Shown: positions 1-7,965, numbered from the stretch's first letter. The stretch is 64,000 bases of DNA from Dyadobacter fanqingshengii (GCF_023822005.2 NZ_CP098806.1:5516501-5580500), one strand, 5' to 3'. Notes: generated by a model not told the origin, from the sequence alone. Numbers and translations: made by a program.

Positions 1-530
1 GCAATCGGATGCACGGTGTGCGCTTTGCGGATAGAAGCAGCAGAAGCTTCACTCAATCCAAGATAACGCACTTTTCCTTCCTTAACAAGCTCACTCATAG
101 CGCCCACCATCTCTTCAACAGGCACATTCGGGTCAATGCGGTGGGCGTAGTACAAGTCAATTGTGTCGATTTTAAGCCGTTTCAGACTGTTTTCAACAGC
201 TGTTTTCATCCAGGCGGGCGAACAGTCAACGTATGAACCATTTGCATTCCTTGCGTCACCGGCATCTTCTCTATAACGAAAACCGAATTTCGTGGCAATG
301 AACACTTTATCGCGATTCGGCACCAGCACTTTTGAGATCAATTCCTCATTCAGACCATTGGCATACATATCCGCCGTGTCCCAGAAATTGATGCCCAGAT
401 CAAGCGCTTTGTGTAATGTGGCAATGCTTTCAGCATCGTCCGTTGGCCCGTACGCGAAGCTCATGCCCATGCATCCCAATCCAATCGCAGATAATTGTTC
501 GTCAGTTGTTCCCAGGTTTCTGAATTTCAT
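1..530 (-). CDS. Aldo/keto reductase (5' part, runs off the window)
   Basis: On the minus strand an open frame starts at the ATG at 530 and is still open at base 1, so about 176 N-terminal residues are present. It begins [20 protein letters not shown]. The aldo/keto reductase active-site tetrad is visible: Asp and Tyr in DTADMYANG, Lys in FIATKFG, and His in LYYAHRIDP. The family reduces aldehydes and ketones with NADPH in a TIM barrel. The MGMS..YG segment after the first strand points to the AKR13/YakC-like group of general stress and detoxification reductases; the substrate cannot be told. It is divergent from the gene at 752. The last third, including most cofactor-binding residues, lies outside the window. 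Confidence 0.9.
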   Translation of the reverse strand, partial: MKFRNLGTTDEQLSAIGLGCMGMSFAYGPTDDAESIATLHKALDLGINFWDTADMYANGLNEELISKVLVPNRDKVFIATKFGFRYREDAGDARNANGSYVDCSPAWMKTAVENSLKRLKIDTIDLYYAHRIDPNVPVEEMVGAMSELVKEGKVRYLGLSEASAASIRKAHTVHPI

Positions 531-722
531 GATTTTGATGGCTAGTTGTTCGAAATTTAAACGGTTAACCCGCTGTGGTTTTTTAAAGTTATATAATTCA
601 ACACCAGGGCTGCCTAAATAATGCCCTCAATACGTGAACGGCCCAGTTTGTCAGAAACAATAACTTGGATTGGACCACTAAAAAAATCAAAAATGGATCA
701 TTTTAATAGTCCTGTCATCAGA

Positions 723-730
723 TAAATTTG
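723..730 (+). promoter_or_regulatory. Putative -7 promoter box (TAAATTTG)
   Basis: TAAATTTG matches the Bacteroidota sigma-A -7 consensus TAnnTTTG exactly and lies 21 bases before the ATG at 752. No clear TTG -33 element is at the expected distance, so the assignment rests on one box and its position. Confidence 0.35.
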
Positions 731-751
731 TGATGCCAAGCGATCTTAAAA

Positions 752-1561
752 ATGAACAGGAAAAGCACGCAATCTGAAAAAGCTGATTTGTTTAAAAAGC
801 TACATTATAGCAAGCAAATGCTGGTTTTGCCTAACATTTGGGATGTTACGGGTGCTGCATTGCTTGAAGAAACCGGTTATCTGGCTGTTGCCACTGCCAG
901 TGCGGCTATCGCGCGCGCCAATGGTTTTCAGGATGGCGAAAAAATACCTTTTGAGCAAGCGCTGAATGTGATTACGCAAATCGTTAATGCGGTTGAAGTG
1001 CCTGTTACCGCTGATATCGAATCCGGTTATGCCACTGATTTACAGGAATTAAAGATCAATGTTCGCAAGATTTTAGCAACTGGCGTTGCAGGAATTAACA
1101 TAGAGGATAGCGACCCGAAAACCAATAAACTGCTGCCTGTTGATTTGCAAGTCGAGCGCATCAGGCTGGTCCGGAAAGTAGCCGAAAAAGCGGGCGTCCG
1201 GCTGTTCATTAATGCCAGAACAGATATTTTCCTGAAACCCGGTTCACTTACAAATGACGAAAAACTGAAAGTGGCCATCGAGCGCGGATGTGCCTACGCG
1301 GATGCTGGCGCGGACGGAATTTACCCCATATTCGTGCAGGACGAGACGGCCATTGCGGCCCTGGTAAATGAGTTTGTTGTTCCTGTAAACATATTAATTA
1401 CCAAAGGGACGCCTGAACTGGAAAAGCTCCAAAAGCTCGGTGTGGCAAGGGTGAGTTTTGGCCCTAACCTTCAAAAAGCAATGCTGTTAGCCATGAAAAC
1501 ATCGTTGAAAAGTATGAAAGAGAAGTTTAGCCACAGCCTGATCACGGATGTGCTGGTTTAA
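752..1561 (+). CDS. Isocitrate lyase/PEP mutase superfamily protein
   Basis: This 269-residue cytoplasmic protein belongs to the PEP mutase/isocitrate lyase superfamily (PF13714 group). The N-terminal LPNIWDVTGAALLEETGY and VATASAAIARANGFQDGE segments are typical, as are the metal-binding acidic stretches PVTADIESGYA (residues about 88-98) and GINIEDSDP (about 113-121). Members cleave or rearrange C-C or C-P bonds beside a carboxylate: isocitrate, methylisocitrate, oxaloacetate, phosphonopyruvate. This subgroup lacks a settled substrate. It ends at its own terminator and is separated from the phosphonate-type operon by the regulator gene. A role in phosphonopyruvate chemistry is therefore possible but not shown, and the motif after EDS differs from that of true PEP mutases. 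Confidence 0.8.
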   Translation: MNRKSTQSEKADLFKKLHYSKQMLVLPNIWDVTGAALLEETGYLAVATASAAIARANGFQDGEKIPFEQALNVITQIVNAVEVPVTADIESGYATDLQELKINVRKILATGVAGINIEDSDPKTNKLLPVDLQVERIRLVRKVAEKAGVRLFINARTDIFLKPGSLTNDEKLKVAIERGCAYADAGADGIYPIFVQDETAIAALVNEFVVPVNILITKGTPELEKLQKLGVARVSFGPNLQKAMLLAMKTSLKSMKEKFSHSLITDVLV

Positions 1562-1586
1562 ACTTGCGATCAATCAACGAGTTGCG

Positions 1587-1621
1587 AATCCCCCGGTCCA
1601 TGAGCCGGGAGATTTTGTTTT
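1587..1621 (+). terminator. Rho-independent terminator
   Basis: A GC-rich hairpin with inner stem CCCGG/CCGGG, an outer AATC/GATT extension with one mismatch, and a following TTTTGTTTT tract lies 26 bases after the stop codon at 1561. It should end the upstream transcript. Confidence 0.7.
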
Positions 1622-1665
1622 ATGCCAAAAATAAAATTTACCTTGTGGCATATTTTAAAGGTAAA
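1621..1665. promoter_or_regulatory. Overlapping dyads upstream of the XRE-cupin regulator (candidate operator)
   Basis: Two interlocked inverted repeats sit 21-65 bases before the regulator start. One is TATGCCA (1621-1627) with TGGCATA (1646-1652). The other is TTTACCTT (1637-1644) with AAGGTAAA (1658-1665). Both are perfect, and their placement fits an autoregulatory binding site for the HTH protein encoded next door. The binding role is inferred. Confidence 0.4.
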
Positions 1666-1685
1666 AGGCAATTATTTTCAGGATT

Positions 1686-2261
1686 ATGCAGGAGGATATT
1701 CTTTTTCAGATCAGCAATAAATTAAAGGAAGTCAGGAAAAATAAAGGTGTTACGTTGCAGGAAATTGCAGATGAAGCCGGTGTTACCAAGAGCCTCGTTT
1801 CGCAGATTGAAAACAGCCGCACCATTCCTTCGCTTCCTGTGATGCTCGGCCTGATCAAGGCGCTTGACATTGATTTGAATGTGTTTTTTAAAGACATTAT
1901 CTCGACAGCTCCTGGCGACAATGTGCTCATTCGCCGCAAGGAAGAATATCAGCCCTTCACCAAAGAAAATGCCAAAGGCTTCTATTATCACCGCATTTTC
2001 AGCAAACAATTCAAAGACAACCACATTGACGTGGTCCTGCTCCGGCTCGAAAAAGACGCCAAGCGCCCGATGGTGCGCACCAATGCCTACGAATTCAAAT
2101 ATGTGCTGCAAGGTTCAGTTGAATACACGGTTGGGAAAAACAAATATATCCTGAACCAGGGCGATTCAATGTTTTTCGACGCCAATGAGCTGCACAACCC
2201 CAAATGTATCCATGGCGACGAAGTGTTGTTGCTGGTGATCTATTTCTTCAACGAAGCTTAA
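1686..2261 (+). CDS. XRE-family transcriptional regulator with C-terminal cupin
   Basis: This 191-residue regulator has an N-terminal XRE-type helix-turn-helix (residues about 9-62, with GVTLQEIADEAGVTKSLVSQ as the DNA-reading segment) and a C-terminal cupin barrel (about 110-188, with EFKYVLQGSVEYTVG and LNQGDSMFFDANELHNP). In this architecture the cupin binds a small ligand and the HTH represses or activates a neighbouring catabolic operon. It lies directly upstream of the aminophosphonate-type operon on the same strand, so it is the likely local regulator. Dyads occur both before it (1621-1665) and after it (2281-2309). The ligand is not known; an aminophosphonate or its oxo product is an inference from context. 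Confidence 0.9.
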   Translation: MQEDILFQISNKLKEVRKNKGVTLQEIADEAGVTKSLVSQIENSRTIPSLPVMLGLIKALDIDLNVFFKDIISTAPGDNVLIRRKEEYQPFTKENAKGFYYHRIFSKQFKDNHIDVVLLRLEKDAKRPMVRTNAYEFKYVLQGSVEYTVGKNKYILNQGDSMFFDANELHNPKCIHGDEVLLLVIYFFNEA

Positions 2262-2280
2262 CTTTTTATTTTATTTTGGG

Positions 2281-2309
2281 GTAAATGTTAAATATTAATT
2301 AACATTTAC
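2281..2309. promoter_or_regulatory. Perfect 11-bp-arm palindrome upstream of the operon (candidate operator)
   Basis: GTAAATGTTAA at 2281-2291 is repeated exactly inverted as TTAACATTTAC at 2299-2309 around a 7-base spacer. It lies between the regulator stop and the putative -7 box at 2336. It is AT-rich with no T-tract of terminator type directly after it, so an operator for the adjacent XRE-cupin protein is more likely than a terminator. Confidence 0.5.
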
Positions 2310-2335
2310 TTAACTTTAATTCTCAGGCATATCAC

Positions 2336-2343
2336 TAGTTTTG
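2336..2343 (+). promoter_or_regulatory. Putative -7 promoter box (TAGTTTTG) of the aminophosphonate operon
   Basis: TAGTTTTG matches TAnnTTTG exactly, 27 bases downstream of the 2281-2309 palindrome. It would give a leader of about 120 bases before the ATG at 2472. No convincing -33 TTG was found. Confidence 0.35.
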
Positions 2344-2471
2344 TGCCTTGATGGGTTCATTAATGATCCTCATTGGCGCTTGCACGCACTTTCAGGCCTT
2401 ATCCAGATATTACGAAATTCGTAAACCCTTCTCTTAAAATTCAGTATTTGTTCACCAATATATATGCAAAG

Positions 2472-3182
2472 ATGTTAATAGAACTGGTTGTTTTTGACAT
2501 GGCGGGGACCACGGTTAAGGACAAAAATTTTGTAGGAATTGCGTTTCAGCAAGCAATGCAATCGCAAGGTTATGACATTGCCATCGAAGATGTAAATCCT
2601 TTGATGGGATATGAAAAGCCACTGGCTATCAGGATGATGCTGGAAACGCGCGAAGCGGATAAGGCCAAAATCACAGATGTGCTGGTAAACGACATACACA
2701 CGCATTTCGTGAACGGAATGATCCAGTTTTACAGCACCACGCAGGAAATAGGGCCATTGCCACATGTGGAAGAAACTTTTGCAACATTGCGGGAGGCTGG
2801 CGTGAAGATCGCTCTGAACACTGGATTTTCAAGGGACATTGCAGATGTGATCATCGACCGGCTTGGCTGGGTGGATAAAATTGACTGCCTGGTAGCTAGC
2901 GACGAAGTGCCCTTTGGTCGCCCATATCCGGATATGATCAATAAAATTAGAAAAGAACTTAATATAACATCGGCTGCAAACGTCGCCAAAGTAGGTGATA
3001 CTGAGGTGGATATTAATGAAGGAATCAATGCAGGCTGCAAATTTGTAATCGGGATAACAACCGGCGCATTCACGGCTGACCAGCTGCTTCCTTACAAGCC
3101 CACGCACATTATCGACGACATTTCGGATGTGGTTGCCATCATTTCAGAAAGTCCGGCTTTTGCTGGCGAGATTCACAAATAG
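2472..3182 (+). CDS. Phosphonatase-like HAD hydrolase (TIGR03351 type)
   Basis: The ATG at 2472 gives a 236-residue protein; a TTG at 2373 would add an unrelated 33-residue extension, so 2472 is preferred. It has the phosphonatase form of the HAD nucleophile loop, DMAGTT (nucleophile Asp9, with Ala11 where most HAD enzymes have Asp). A cap-domain lysine in MGYEKPLAIR (Lys49) aligns with the Schiff-base lysine of phosphonoacetaldehyde hydrolase (MGLLK). The usual late lysine is replaced by Arg in FGRPYPDM, and GDTEVDINEG supplies the Mg-binding acids. These traits define PhnX-like enzymes expected to cleave the C-P bond of a 2-oxo-ethylphosphonate, giving phosphate and an aldehyde. It is the first gene of the operon; the FAD enzyme follows after 20 bases. 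Confidence 0.88.
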   Translation: MLIELVVFDMAGTTVKDKNFVGIAFQQAMQSQGYDIAIEDVNPLMGYEKPLAIRMMLETREADKAKITDVLVNDIHTHFVNGMIQFYSTTQEIGPLPHVEETFATLREAGVKIALNTGFSRDIADVIIDRLGWVDKIDCLVASDEVPFGRPYPDMINKIRKELNITSAANVAKVGDTEVDINEGINAGCKFVIGITTGAFTADQLLPYKPTHIIDDISDVVAIISESPAFAGEIHK

Positions 3183-3202
3183 CAAATTTTAACAACATCA
3201 GG

Positions 3203-4333
3203 ATGAGTAAATCTGCTATTGTTATTGGAGCAGGCATTGTAGGATTAGCCACGGCAAGGGCTTTGGTGTCAAGAGGTTACCAGGTTACGGTGATCGAGCG
3301 TTCTTCGAAAGCTGTGGGCGCGTCTATCCGGAATTTCGGAATGGTGTGGCCGATCGGGCAGCCGGAAGGAACATTATATAATAGAGCATTGAAAGCCAAA
3401 AGCATTTGGAAAGAAACGCTGACGGAGGCTAAATGCTGGTTTTATGAAGGTGGAAGCTTGCACATGGCATATCAGAATGATGAGCTGGAAGTGATCAAGC
3501 AGTTTGTTGAGGTGAGTGCTTACCGGCCTGTGAAGGTCCTGAGTGCTGCTGAAACTTTGGAAATGTCGCCTGCGGTGAATGGAAACGGCTTGTTAGGGTC
3601 CTTATATTCTGCCGATGAAATGATCGTCGACCCGCGGGAGGCCATTGCGGGCGTTGCGCGTTACTTACAGGACAAGTGGAGTGTGACTTTTCATTGGGAC
3701 ACCGCCATTTCGCAAATCAATTATCCGCATGTTTCATCCGGCTCTAAAAGCTGGTCGGCGGACGAGATTTTTGTTTGCAGCGGGCAGGATTTTGAAACAT
3801 TATATCCGGCCGAATTTGCAGCTGCGCCTTTGACCAAATGTAAATTACAAATGCTCCGTCTCGAAGCGCAGCCCAACGATTGGAAAATCGGCCCGGCATT
3901 GTGCGGCGGACTTTCACTGATCCATTACGACGGTTTCAAAGCCGCACCTTCGCTGGCAGGTTTGAAAGCAAGATATCAGGAAGAATACAGCGAATATCTC
4001 AAATGGGGCATTCATGTGATGGCTTCCCAAAACGGTCTGGGCGAGATTACAGTGGGTGATTCGCACGAATATGCACTCACATTTGACCCGTTTGACCGCG
4101 AATTTATTAATAAAATGATCCTCGATTACTTGGGCACATTTGCGCAGTTCAAATCGCCCAAAGTTTCCCAAACCTGGAACGGGATCTATCCGAAAATGAA
4201 GAACGGCAAGACGGAAATCGTCTTAAAGCCCGAACAAGGCGTTACGATCATCAACGGACTCGGCGGAGCAGGCATGTCGCTCTCTTTCGGTCTTTGCGAT
4301 GAGGTGATCGGCGGGACTTACAGTGAAACCTAA
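3203..4333 (+). CDS. FAD-dependent aminophosphonate-type oxidase (DAO fold, TIGR03364 type)
   Basis: This 376-residue protein has an N-terminal Rossmann dinucleotide site (IGAGIVGLATARAL, Gly9/11/14, with Glu in VIERS binding ribose) and the C-terminal INGLGGAGMSLSFG loop of D-amino-acid-oxidase-like flavoproteins. Families of this kind occur next to the phosphonatase-like HAD protein and are thought, or in some cases shown, to oxidise 2-aminoethylphosphonate or its N-methyl or hydroxy derivatives to phosphonoacetaldehyde (PbfC/PbfD type; from memory of the literature). In this operon it would feed the HAD hydrolase. The exact amine substrate cannot be read from sequence. It is cytoplasmic, with no signal peptide. 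Confidence 0.82.
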   Translation: MSKSAIVIGAGIVGLATARALVSRGYQVTVIERSSKAVGASIRNFGMVWPIGQPEGTLYNRALKAKSIWKETLTEAKCWFYEGGSLHMAYQNDELEVIKQFVEVSAYRPVKVLSAAETLEMSPAVNGNGLLGSLYSADEMIVDPREAIAGVARYLQDKWSVTFHWDTAISQINYPHVSSGSKSWSADEIFVCSGQDFETLYPAEFAAAPLTKCKLQMLRLEAQPNDWKIGPALCGGLSLIHYDGFKAAPSLAGLKARYQEEYSEYLKWGIHVMASQNGLGEITVGDSHEYALTFDPFDREFINKMILDYLGTFAQFKSPKVSQTWNGIYPKMKNGKTEIVLKPEQGVTIINGLGGAGMSLSFGLCDEVIGGTYSET

Positions 4334-4344
4334 ACCCTTAATTT

Positions 4345-5283
4345 ATGTTGCTCAGAATTTCGTTTCTCTTATCATTTGCAGCGTTTTCCACAATTTGTTT
4401 TGGCCAAAAAGACAGGCCTAAAGGCATTGAGCATGTGATTGTTATCGGTGTGGATGGGCTTAGTCCGGACGGGATTAACAAAGGAAAATCGCCCGTGTTG
4501 CACGATATGATCGCCAACGGCAGCGTTAAATGGAATGTGCGCACGGTGCTCACTTCCGCCAGCAGCCAGAACTGGGCTTCCATGATCATGGGCGCGGGAC
4601 CTGAGCAACATGGCATTATCAACAATGACTGGGAAATTGACAAGCACACTTTGCCGCCGATCGTGCAGGAAAAGGACGGGCGCTTTCCCACAATTTTCAG
4701 TATATTTCATAAAGCGAATCCCAAGGCGGAAATTGGCGTAGTGTACCATTGGGATGGATTTGGAAGGCTATTCCAAAAAGACGCAGTGAATCACGACAAG
4801 CGTTTTGGCACTGAGGATTCCACTGCCACTGATTTTGTCAATTATATCAAAACCAAAAAACCTGCACTGGGTTTTGTACATTTTGATCACGTAGACCACG
4901 CCGGCCATCACGGCGGCCACGGCTCAGCAGAATATTATCAGTCCGTCGCCAAAGCCGATTCGCTGATCGGAAAAATACTTTCCGGTCTGAAAGATGCCGG
5001 GATTATGGACAAAACATTGGTGATCATCTGGGCGGACCATGGCGGCATTAATAAAGGCCATGGCGGCGCAACGCCCCAGGAAGCCGAAATTGCCGGGATT
5101 TTTTATGGTAAGGATGTTAAAAAAGGATATAAGATCGAGCAGGAAGTTTATACTTACGACCTCGCTTCCACCATTGCATTTGTGCTTGGCATTCAGCAAC
5201 CCTATGCCTGGATCGGTCGTCCTGTGAAACCTGCATTTGAAGGCCTTAAAGAGCCGGAAAATCTTTGGAAAGGCGAGAAATAG
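4345..5283 (+). CDS. Secreted alkaline-phosphatase-superfamily hydrolase (NPP-like)
   Basis: This 312-residue protein has a signal peptide (cut after about residue 20, ..ICFG/QK), so it acts in the periplasm or outside the cell. The metal and active-site pattern of type I phosphodiesterase/nucleotide pyrophosphatases is present: Asp37 in VIGVDGL, the nucleophile region SSQNWASMIMG (Ser73 where NPP enzymes have Thr), DHVDHAGHHGGHG (about 181-193) and WADHGG (Asp231, His232), then GHGG. The same fold includes phosphonoacetate hydrolase, phosphonate monoester hydrolases and phosphodiesterases. It lies between two cytoplasmic phosphonate-type enzymes with gaps of 11 and 6 bases, so it probably releases a small phosphonate from an ester or removes phosphate outside. 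The substrate is unknown. Confidence 0.78.
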   Translation: MLLRISFLLSFAAFSTICFGQKDRPKGIEHVIVIGVDGLSPDGINKGKSPVLHDMIANGSVKWNVRTVLTSASSQNWASMIMGAGPEQHGIINNDWEIDKHTLPPIVQEKDGRFPTIFSIFHKANPKAEIGVVYHWDGFGRLFQKDAVNHDKRFGTEDSTATDFVNYIKTKKPALGFVHFDHVDHAGHHGGHGSAEYYQSVAKADSLIGKILSGLKDAGIMDKTLVIIWADHGGINKGHGGATPQEAEIAGIFYGKDVKKGYKIEQEVYTYDLASTIAFVLGIQQPYAWIGRPVKPAFEGLKEPENLWKGEK

Positions 5284-5289
5284 AAAAAT

Positions 5290-6645
5290 ATGGTTCAGCA
5301 CAACAGAACAGAAGGAGATATCAACTTATCGGAGGCGCGCCGTGACTGGTATGCCGTGATGAGCGATCCCGAAACTGTTTCTTATCTGGAAGAAGATGCG
5401 GAGCATTTCCTGCACCAGTCGTTGTCGACGCCTTGCCTGGATGTGCTGGCTTCCTGTGAGGGGATTTATCTGACTGATATTCAAGGCAAAAGTTACATGG
5501 ATTTCCACGGCAACAATGTGCACCAGCTCGGTTACCGGAATCCTTATATCATTGAAAAAATAAAAGAACAACTCGATATCCTGCCTTTTTCGCCGAGGCG
5601 ATACTCCAATGTTCCGGCGATTGAGCTCGCAAAGAAACTGGGAAGTCTGCTCCCAGGAAACCTCAAACGCGTGCTTTTCGCGCCGGGAGGCACTTCGGCG
5701 ATCAGTATGGCGCTGAAACTGGCGCGGATCGTGACGGGAAAGCATAAAGTTGTTTCGCTTTGGGATTCCTTTCACGGCGCTTCGCTGGACGCCATTTCTG
5801 CTGGAGGTGAACTGGATTTTCGCAAGGATATGGGCCCTCTAATGCCCGGCGTGGAGCGCATTCCGCCGCCTATGACTTACCGCGGACCATTTGCCGCTGC
5901 GGGCAACGGCGATCTGGCTTACGCGGATTATCTGGAATATGTCATTGAAAAAGAAGGTGATATAGGTGCTTTTTTAATTGAAACGATCAGAAACACAGAC
6001 GTTCAGATTCCTTCGCAAGCTTATTGGAAGAAAGTCCGCGAAATCTGCACGAAGCATAATGTTTTGCTCATTCTCGACGAGATCCCGATCGCATTTGGGA
6101 GAACGGGCAAAATGTTTGCATTTGAGCATTACGACATTGAGCCGGACATTGTTTGTCTGGGAAAAGGATTGGGCGGAGGCGTAATGCCCATGGCCGCCAT
6201 CGTGGCCCGCGACACGCATAACATTGCCCAAAGCGTTTCGCTGGGGCATTTTACACATGAAAAAAGTCCGCTGGGGAGCGTAGCTGCATTGGCCATGCTC
6301 GACTATATGGAGCAAAACCGGATCCTGGAAAAAGTGCAGGAAGACGCCGTTTTCATGGCCGCTGAATTACAAAAATTACAAGATAAATTTCCCTTGATCG
6401 GGGATGTGAGGGGCGTGGGATTGTTGTGGGGGATTGAATTAGTAAGAGACAAAGACACCAAGGAAAAAGCCGTAAAGGAAGCTGAAATTGTGATGTACGA
6501 ATGCCTTAAAAATGGTTTGAGTTTCAAAGTTTCGCAGGGAAATGTGCTGCAATTATCGCCGCCGCTGATCATCAGCCGCGGGCAGTTGCGCGAAGCCTTG
6601 CTGATCCTTGAAAACGCCCTTGGGAAGGCCTCCGTCTTTGTGTAA
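5290..6645 (+). CDS. pbfA: Class III aminotransferase-fold PLP enzyme, PbfA-like ammonia-lyase
   Basis: This 451-residue fold-type I PLP enzyme of aminotransferase class III has the cofactor lysine at Lys292 in CLGKGLGGGVMPM, the LILDEIPIAFGRTG segment before it and the APGGTSAISMALKLAR phosphate-binding loop. Its N-terminal LSEARRDWY and HGNNVHQLGYRNP segments differ from usual omega-aminotransferases. They fit my recollection of PbfA, the (R)-1-hydroxy-2-aminoethylphosphonate ammonia-lyase, which gives phosphonoacetaldehyde and ammonia. The context (PhnX-like HAD, FAD oxidase) is where PbfA occurs. Ordinary transamination of an aminophosphonate is the alternative. The gene starts 6 bases after the previous stop. 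Confidence 0.75.
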   Translation: MVQHNRTEGDINLSEARRDWYAVMSDPETVSYLEEDAEHFLHQSLSTPCLDVLASCEGIYLTDIQGKSYMDFHGNNVHQLGYRNPYIIEKIKEQLDILPFSPRRYSNVPAIELAKKLGSLLPGNLKRVLFAPGGTSAISMALKLARIVTGKHKVVSLWDSFHGASLDAISAGGELDFRKDMGPLMPGVERIPPPMTYRGPFAAAGNGDLAYADYLEYVIEKEGDIGAFLIETIRNTDVQIPSQAYWKKVREICTKHNVLLILDEIPIAFGRTGKMFAFEHYDIEPDIVCLGKGLGGGVMPMAAIVARDTHNIAQSVSLGHFTHEKSPLGSVAALAMLDYMEQNRILEKVQEDAVFMAAELQKLQDKFPLIGDVRGVGLLWGIELVRDKDTKEKAVKEAEIVMYECLKNGLSFKVSQGNVLQLSPPLIISRGQLREALLILENALGKASVFV

Positions 6646-6663
6646 TTCATAAAAACCAGTGCT

Positions 6664-7965
6664 ATGCGTTTACAAAAAGCATTGCAGCGTTCCAACACGC
6701 TGTTCATTGCCTGGGCTGTCATTGCCTCATTTGGAGCTTATTTTTGCATGTATGCGTTCCGGAAACCCTTTAATGCAGGTCTTTATCAGGGACTCGAACT
6801 CGGCGACGTCAGTTACAAAGCGATCCTGATCATTGCGCAGGTTGCGGGTTATACACTTTCTAAATTCGCAGGGATCAAGGTCATTTCCGAGTTGCAACAC
6901 AGCTCCCGGATCAAGCTTATTCTTTCTTTAATCCTTGTTGCTGAAATCGCATTGCTTTTCTTCGGACTTGTTCCTTACCCTTACAATTTTATTTTCCTGT
7001 TTATCAATGGCCTGCCTCTCGGCATGGTTTATGGTGTTGTTTTTAGCTTTCTGGAAGGTCGCAGGTTTACGGAAATGCTTGCTATGGGGCTGAACATCAG
7101 CGTTGTGGTGGCTTCGGGGATTTTGAAAACTACTTACATTGAACTCCACACCATGCTTCCCGGTATTTCGGAATTCTGGATGCCGGTGTTTATGGGCGCA
7201 TTGTTCCTGCCGTTTTTCTGCTTTTTTGTATGGATGCTTTCGGTTATTCCAAAACCCACGCAGGAAGACATTCAGCTGCGAACCGAGCGGAAGCCGATGA
7301 CGAGAGAGGATAAGCGACTTGTTATGGCGCAATTTGGCTTTCCGATCGTTTGTCTGGTCGTTTTCTACGCAACGCTTGTCGTATTGCGCGATTTCCGGGA
7401 CAATTTTACCATTGAAATATGGAACGAGATCGATGCAAACTGGGGAAGCAGCGTTTTCACGACAACGGAAATGATCACCGGAGTTGTGGTGCTCGTGATT
7501 ATCGGCAGTCTGGCTTTTGTACGCGACAATGTCAAGGGTTTCCGCCTTACCAACCTGATCCTGTTCTCCTCTATTTTCCTGATGGGCGCTGGGACTTTCC
7601 TGTTTCAGCAAGGGAAAATCAATGGCTTTTACTGGATGCTAATGGTGGGATTGGGGACTTTCCTGGCGTACACAGTGCTGCAAACGGTTATTTTTGAGCG
7701 CATGATCGCCCTTTTCAGGATGAAGGCCAATGCAGGGTTTTTCGTTTATATCTGCGAAAGCATTGGTTATCTCGGAAGTGTGGCTCTGCTGCTGTATAAG
7801 GAGTTCTTCATGAAAGACCTGAGCTGGTCCAAAGTGCTGATGCAGTTCACTTACATTCAATTCTTCCTTGGCTTTGTACTGCTGGCATGTGCCAACATTT
7901 ACCTGGAAAAAATCAGAACCTCACGCGACCAGAAAGCAGACGATTCCAGCCTGGCGGCTGCATAA
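6664..7965 (+). CDS. DUF5690 MFS-type permease
   Basis: This 433-residue integral membrane protein has about 12 hydrophobic segments. It opens with FIAWAVIASFGAYFCMYAFRKPF, a sequence of the DUF5690 group related to the organophosphate:phosphate antiporter (GlpT/UhpT-like) MFS branch. The YAFRKPFN motif resembles the (M)YxxRxxF segment near the start of those phosphate-ester carriers (inference). It is the last gene of the operon, 18 bases after the PLP enzyme and before a strong terminator. Uptake of the phosphonate substrate through the inner membrane is the natural inference, especially as no PhnCDE-type ABC transporter is present. Confidence 0.8.
   Translation: MRLQKALQRSNTLFIAWAVIASFGAYFCMYAFRKPFNAGLYQGLELGDVSYKAILIIAQVAGYTLSKFAGIKVISELQHSSRIKLILSLILVAEIALLFFGLVPYPYNFIFLFINGLPLGMVYGVVFSFLEGRRFTEMLAMGLNISVVVASGILKTTYIELHTMLPGISEFWMPVFMGALFLPFFCFFVWMLSVIPKPTQEDIQLRTERKPMTREDKRLVMAQFGFPIVCLVVFYATLVVLRDFRDNFTIEIWNEIDANWGSSVFTTTEMITGVVVLVIIGSLAFVRDNVKGFRLTNLILFSSIFLMGAGTFLFQQGKINGFYWMLMVGLGTFLAYTVLQTVIFERMIALFRMKANAGFFVYICESIGYLGSVALLLYKEFFMKDLSWSKVLMQFTYIQFFLGFVLLACANIYLEKIRTSRDQKADDSSLAAA

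Noticed and set aside
2373..2471. N-terminal extension of the HAD hydrolase from a TTG
   Set aside because: The extra 33 residues lack similarity to the HAD fold, and the fold starts exactly at the ATG at 2472.
5978..6184. Short plus-strand frame inside the PLP enzyme gene
   Set aside because: It is out of frame with a conserved enzyme and has no features of its own.
6928..7611. Minus-strand open frame of 227 codons opposite the DUF5690 gene
   Set aside because: His/Gln/Lys-rich shadow sequence with no domain, antisense to a membrane protein; a known by-product of hydrophobic codons.
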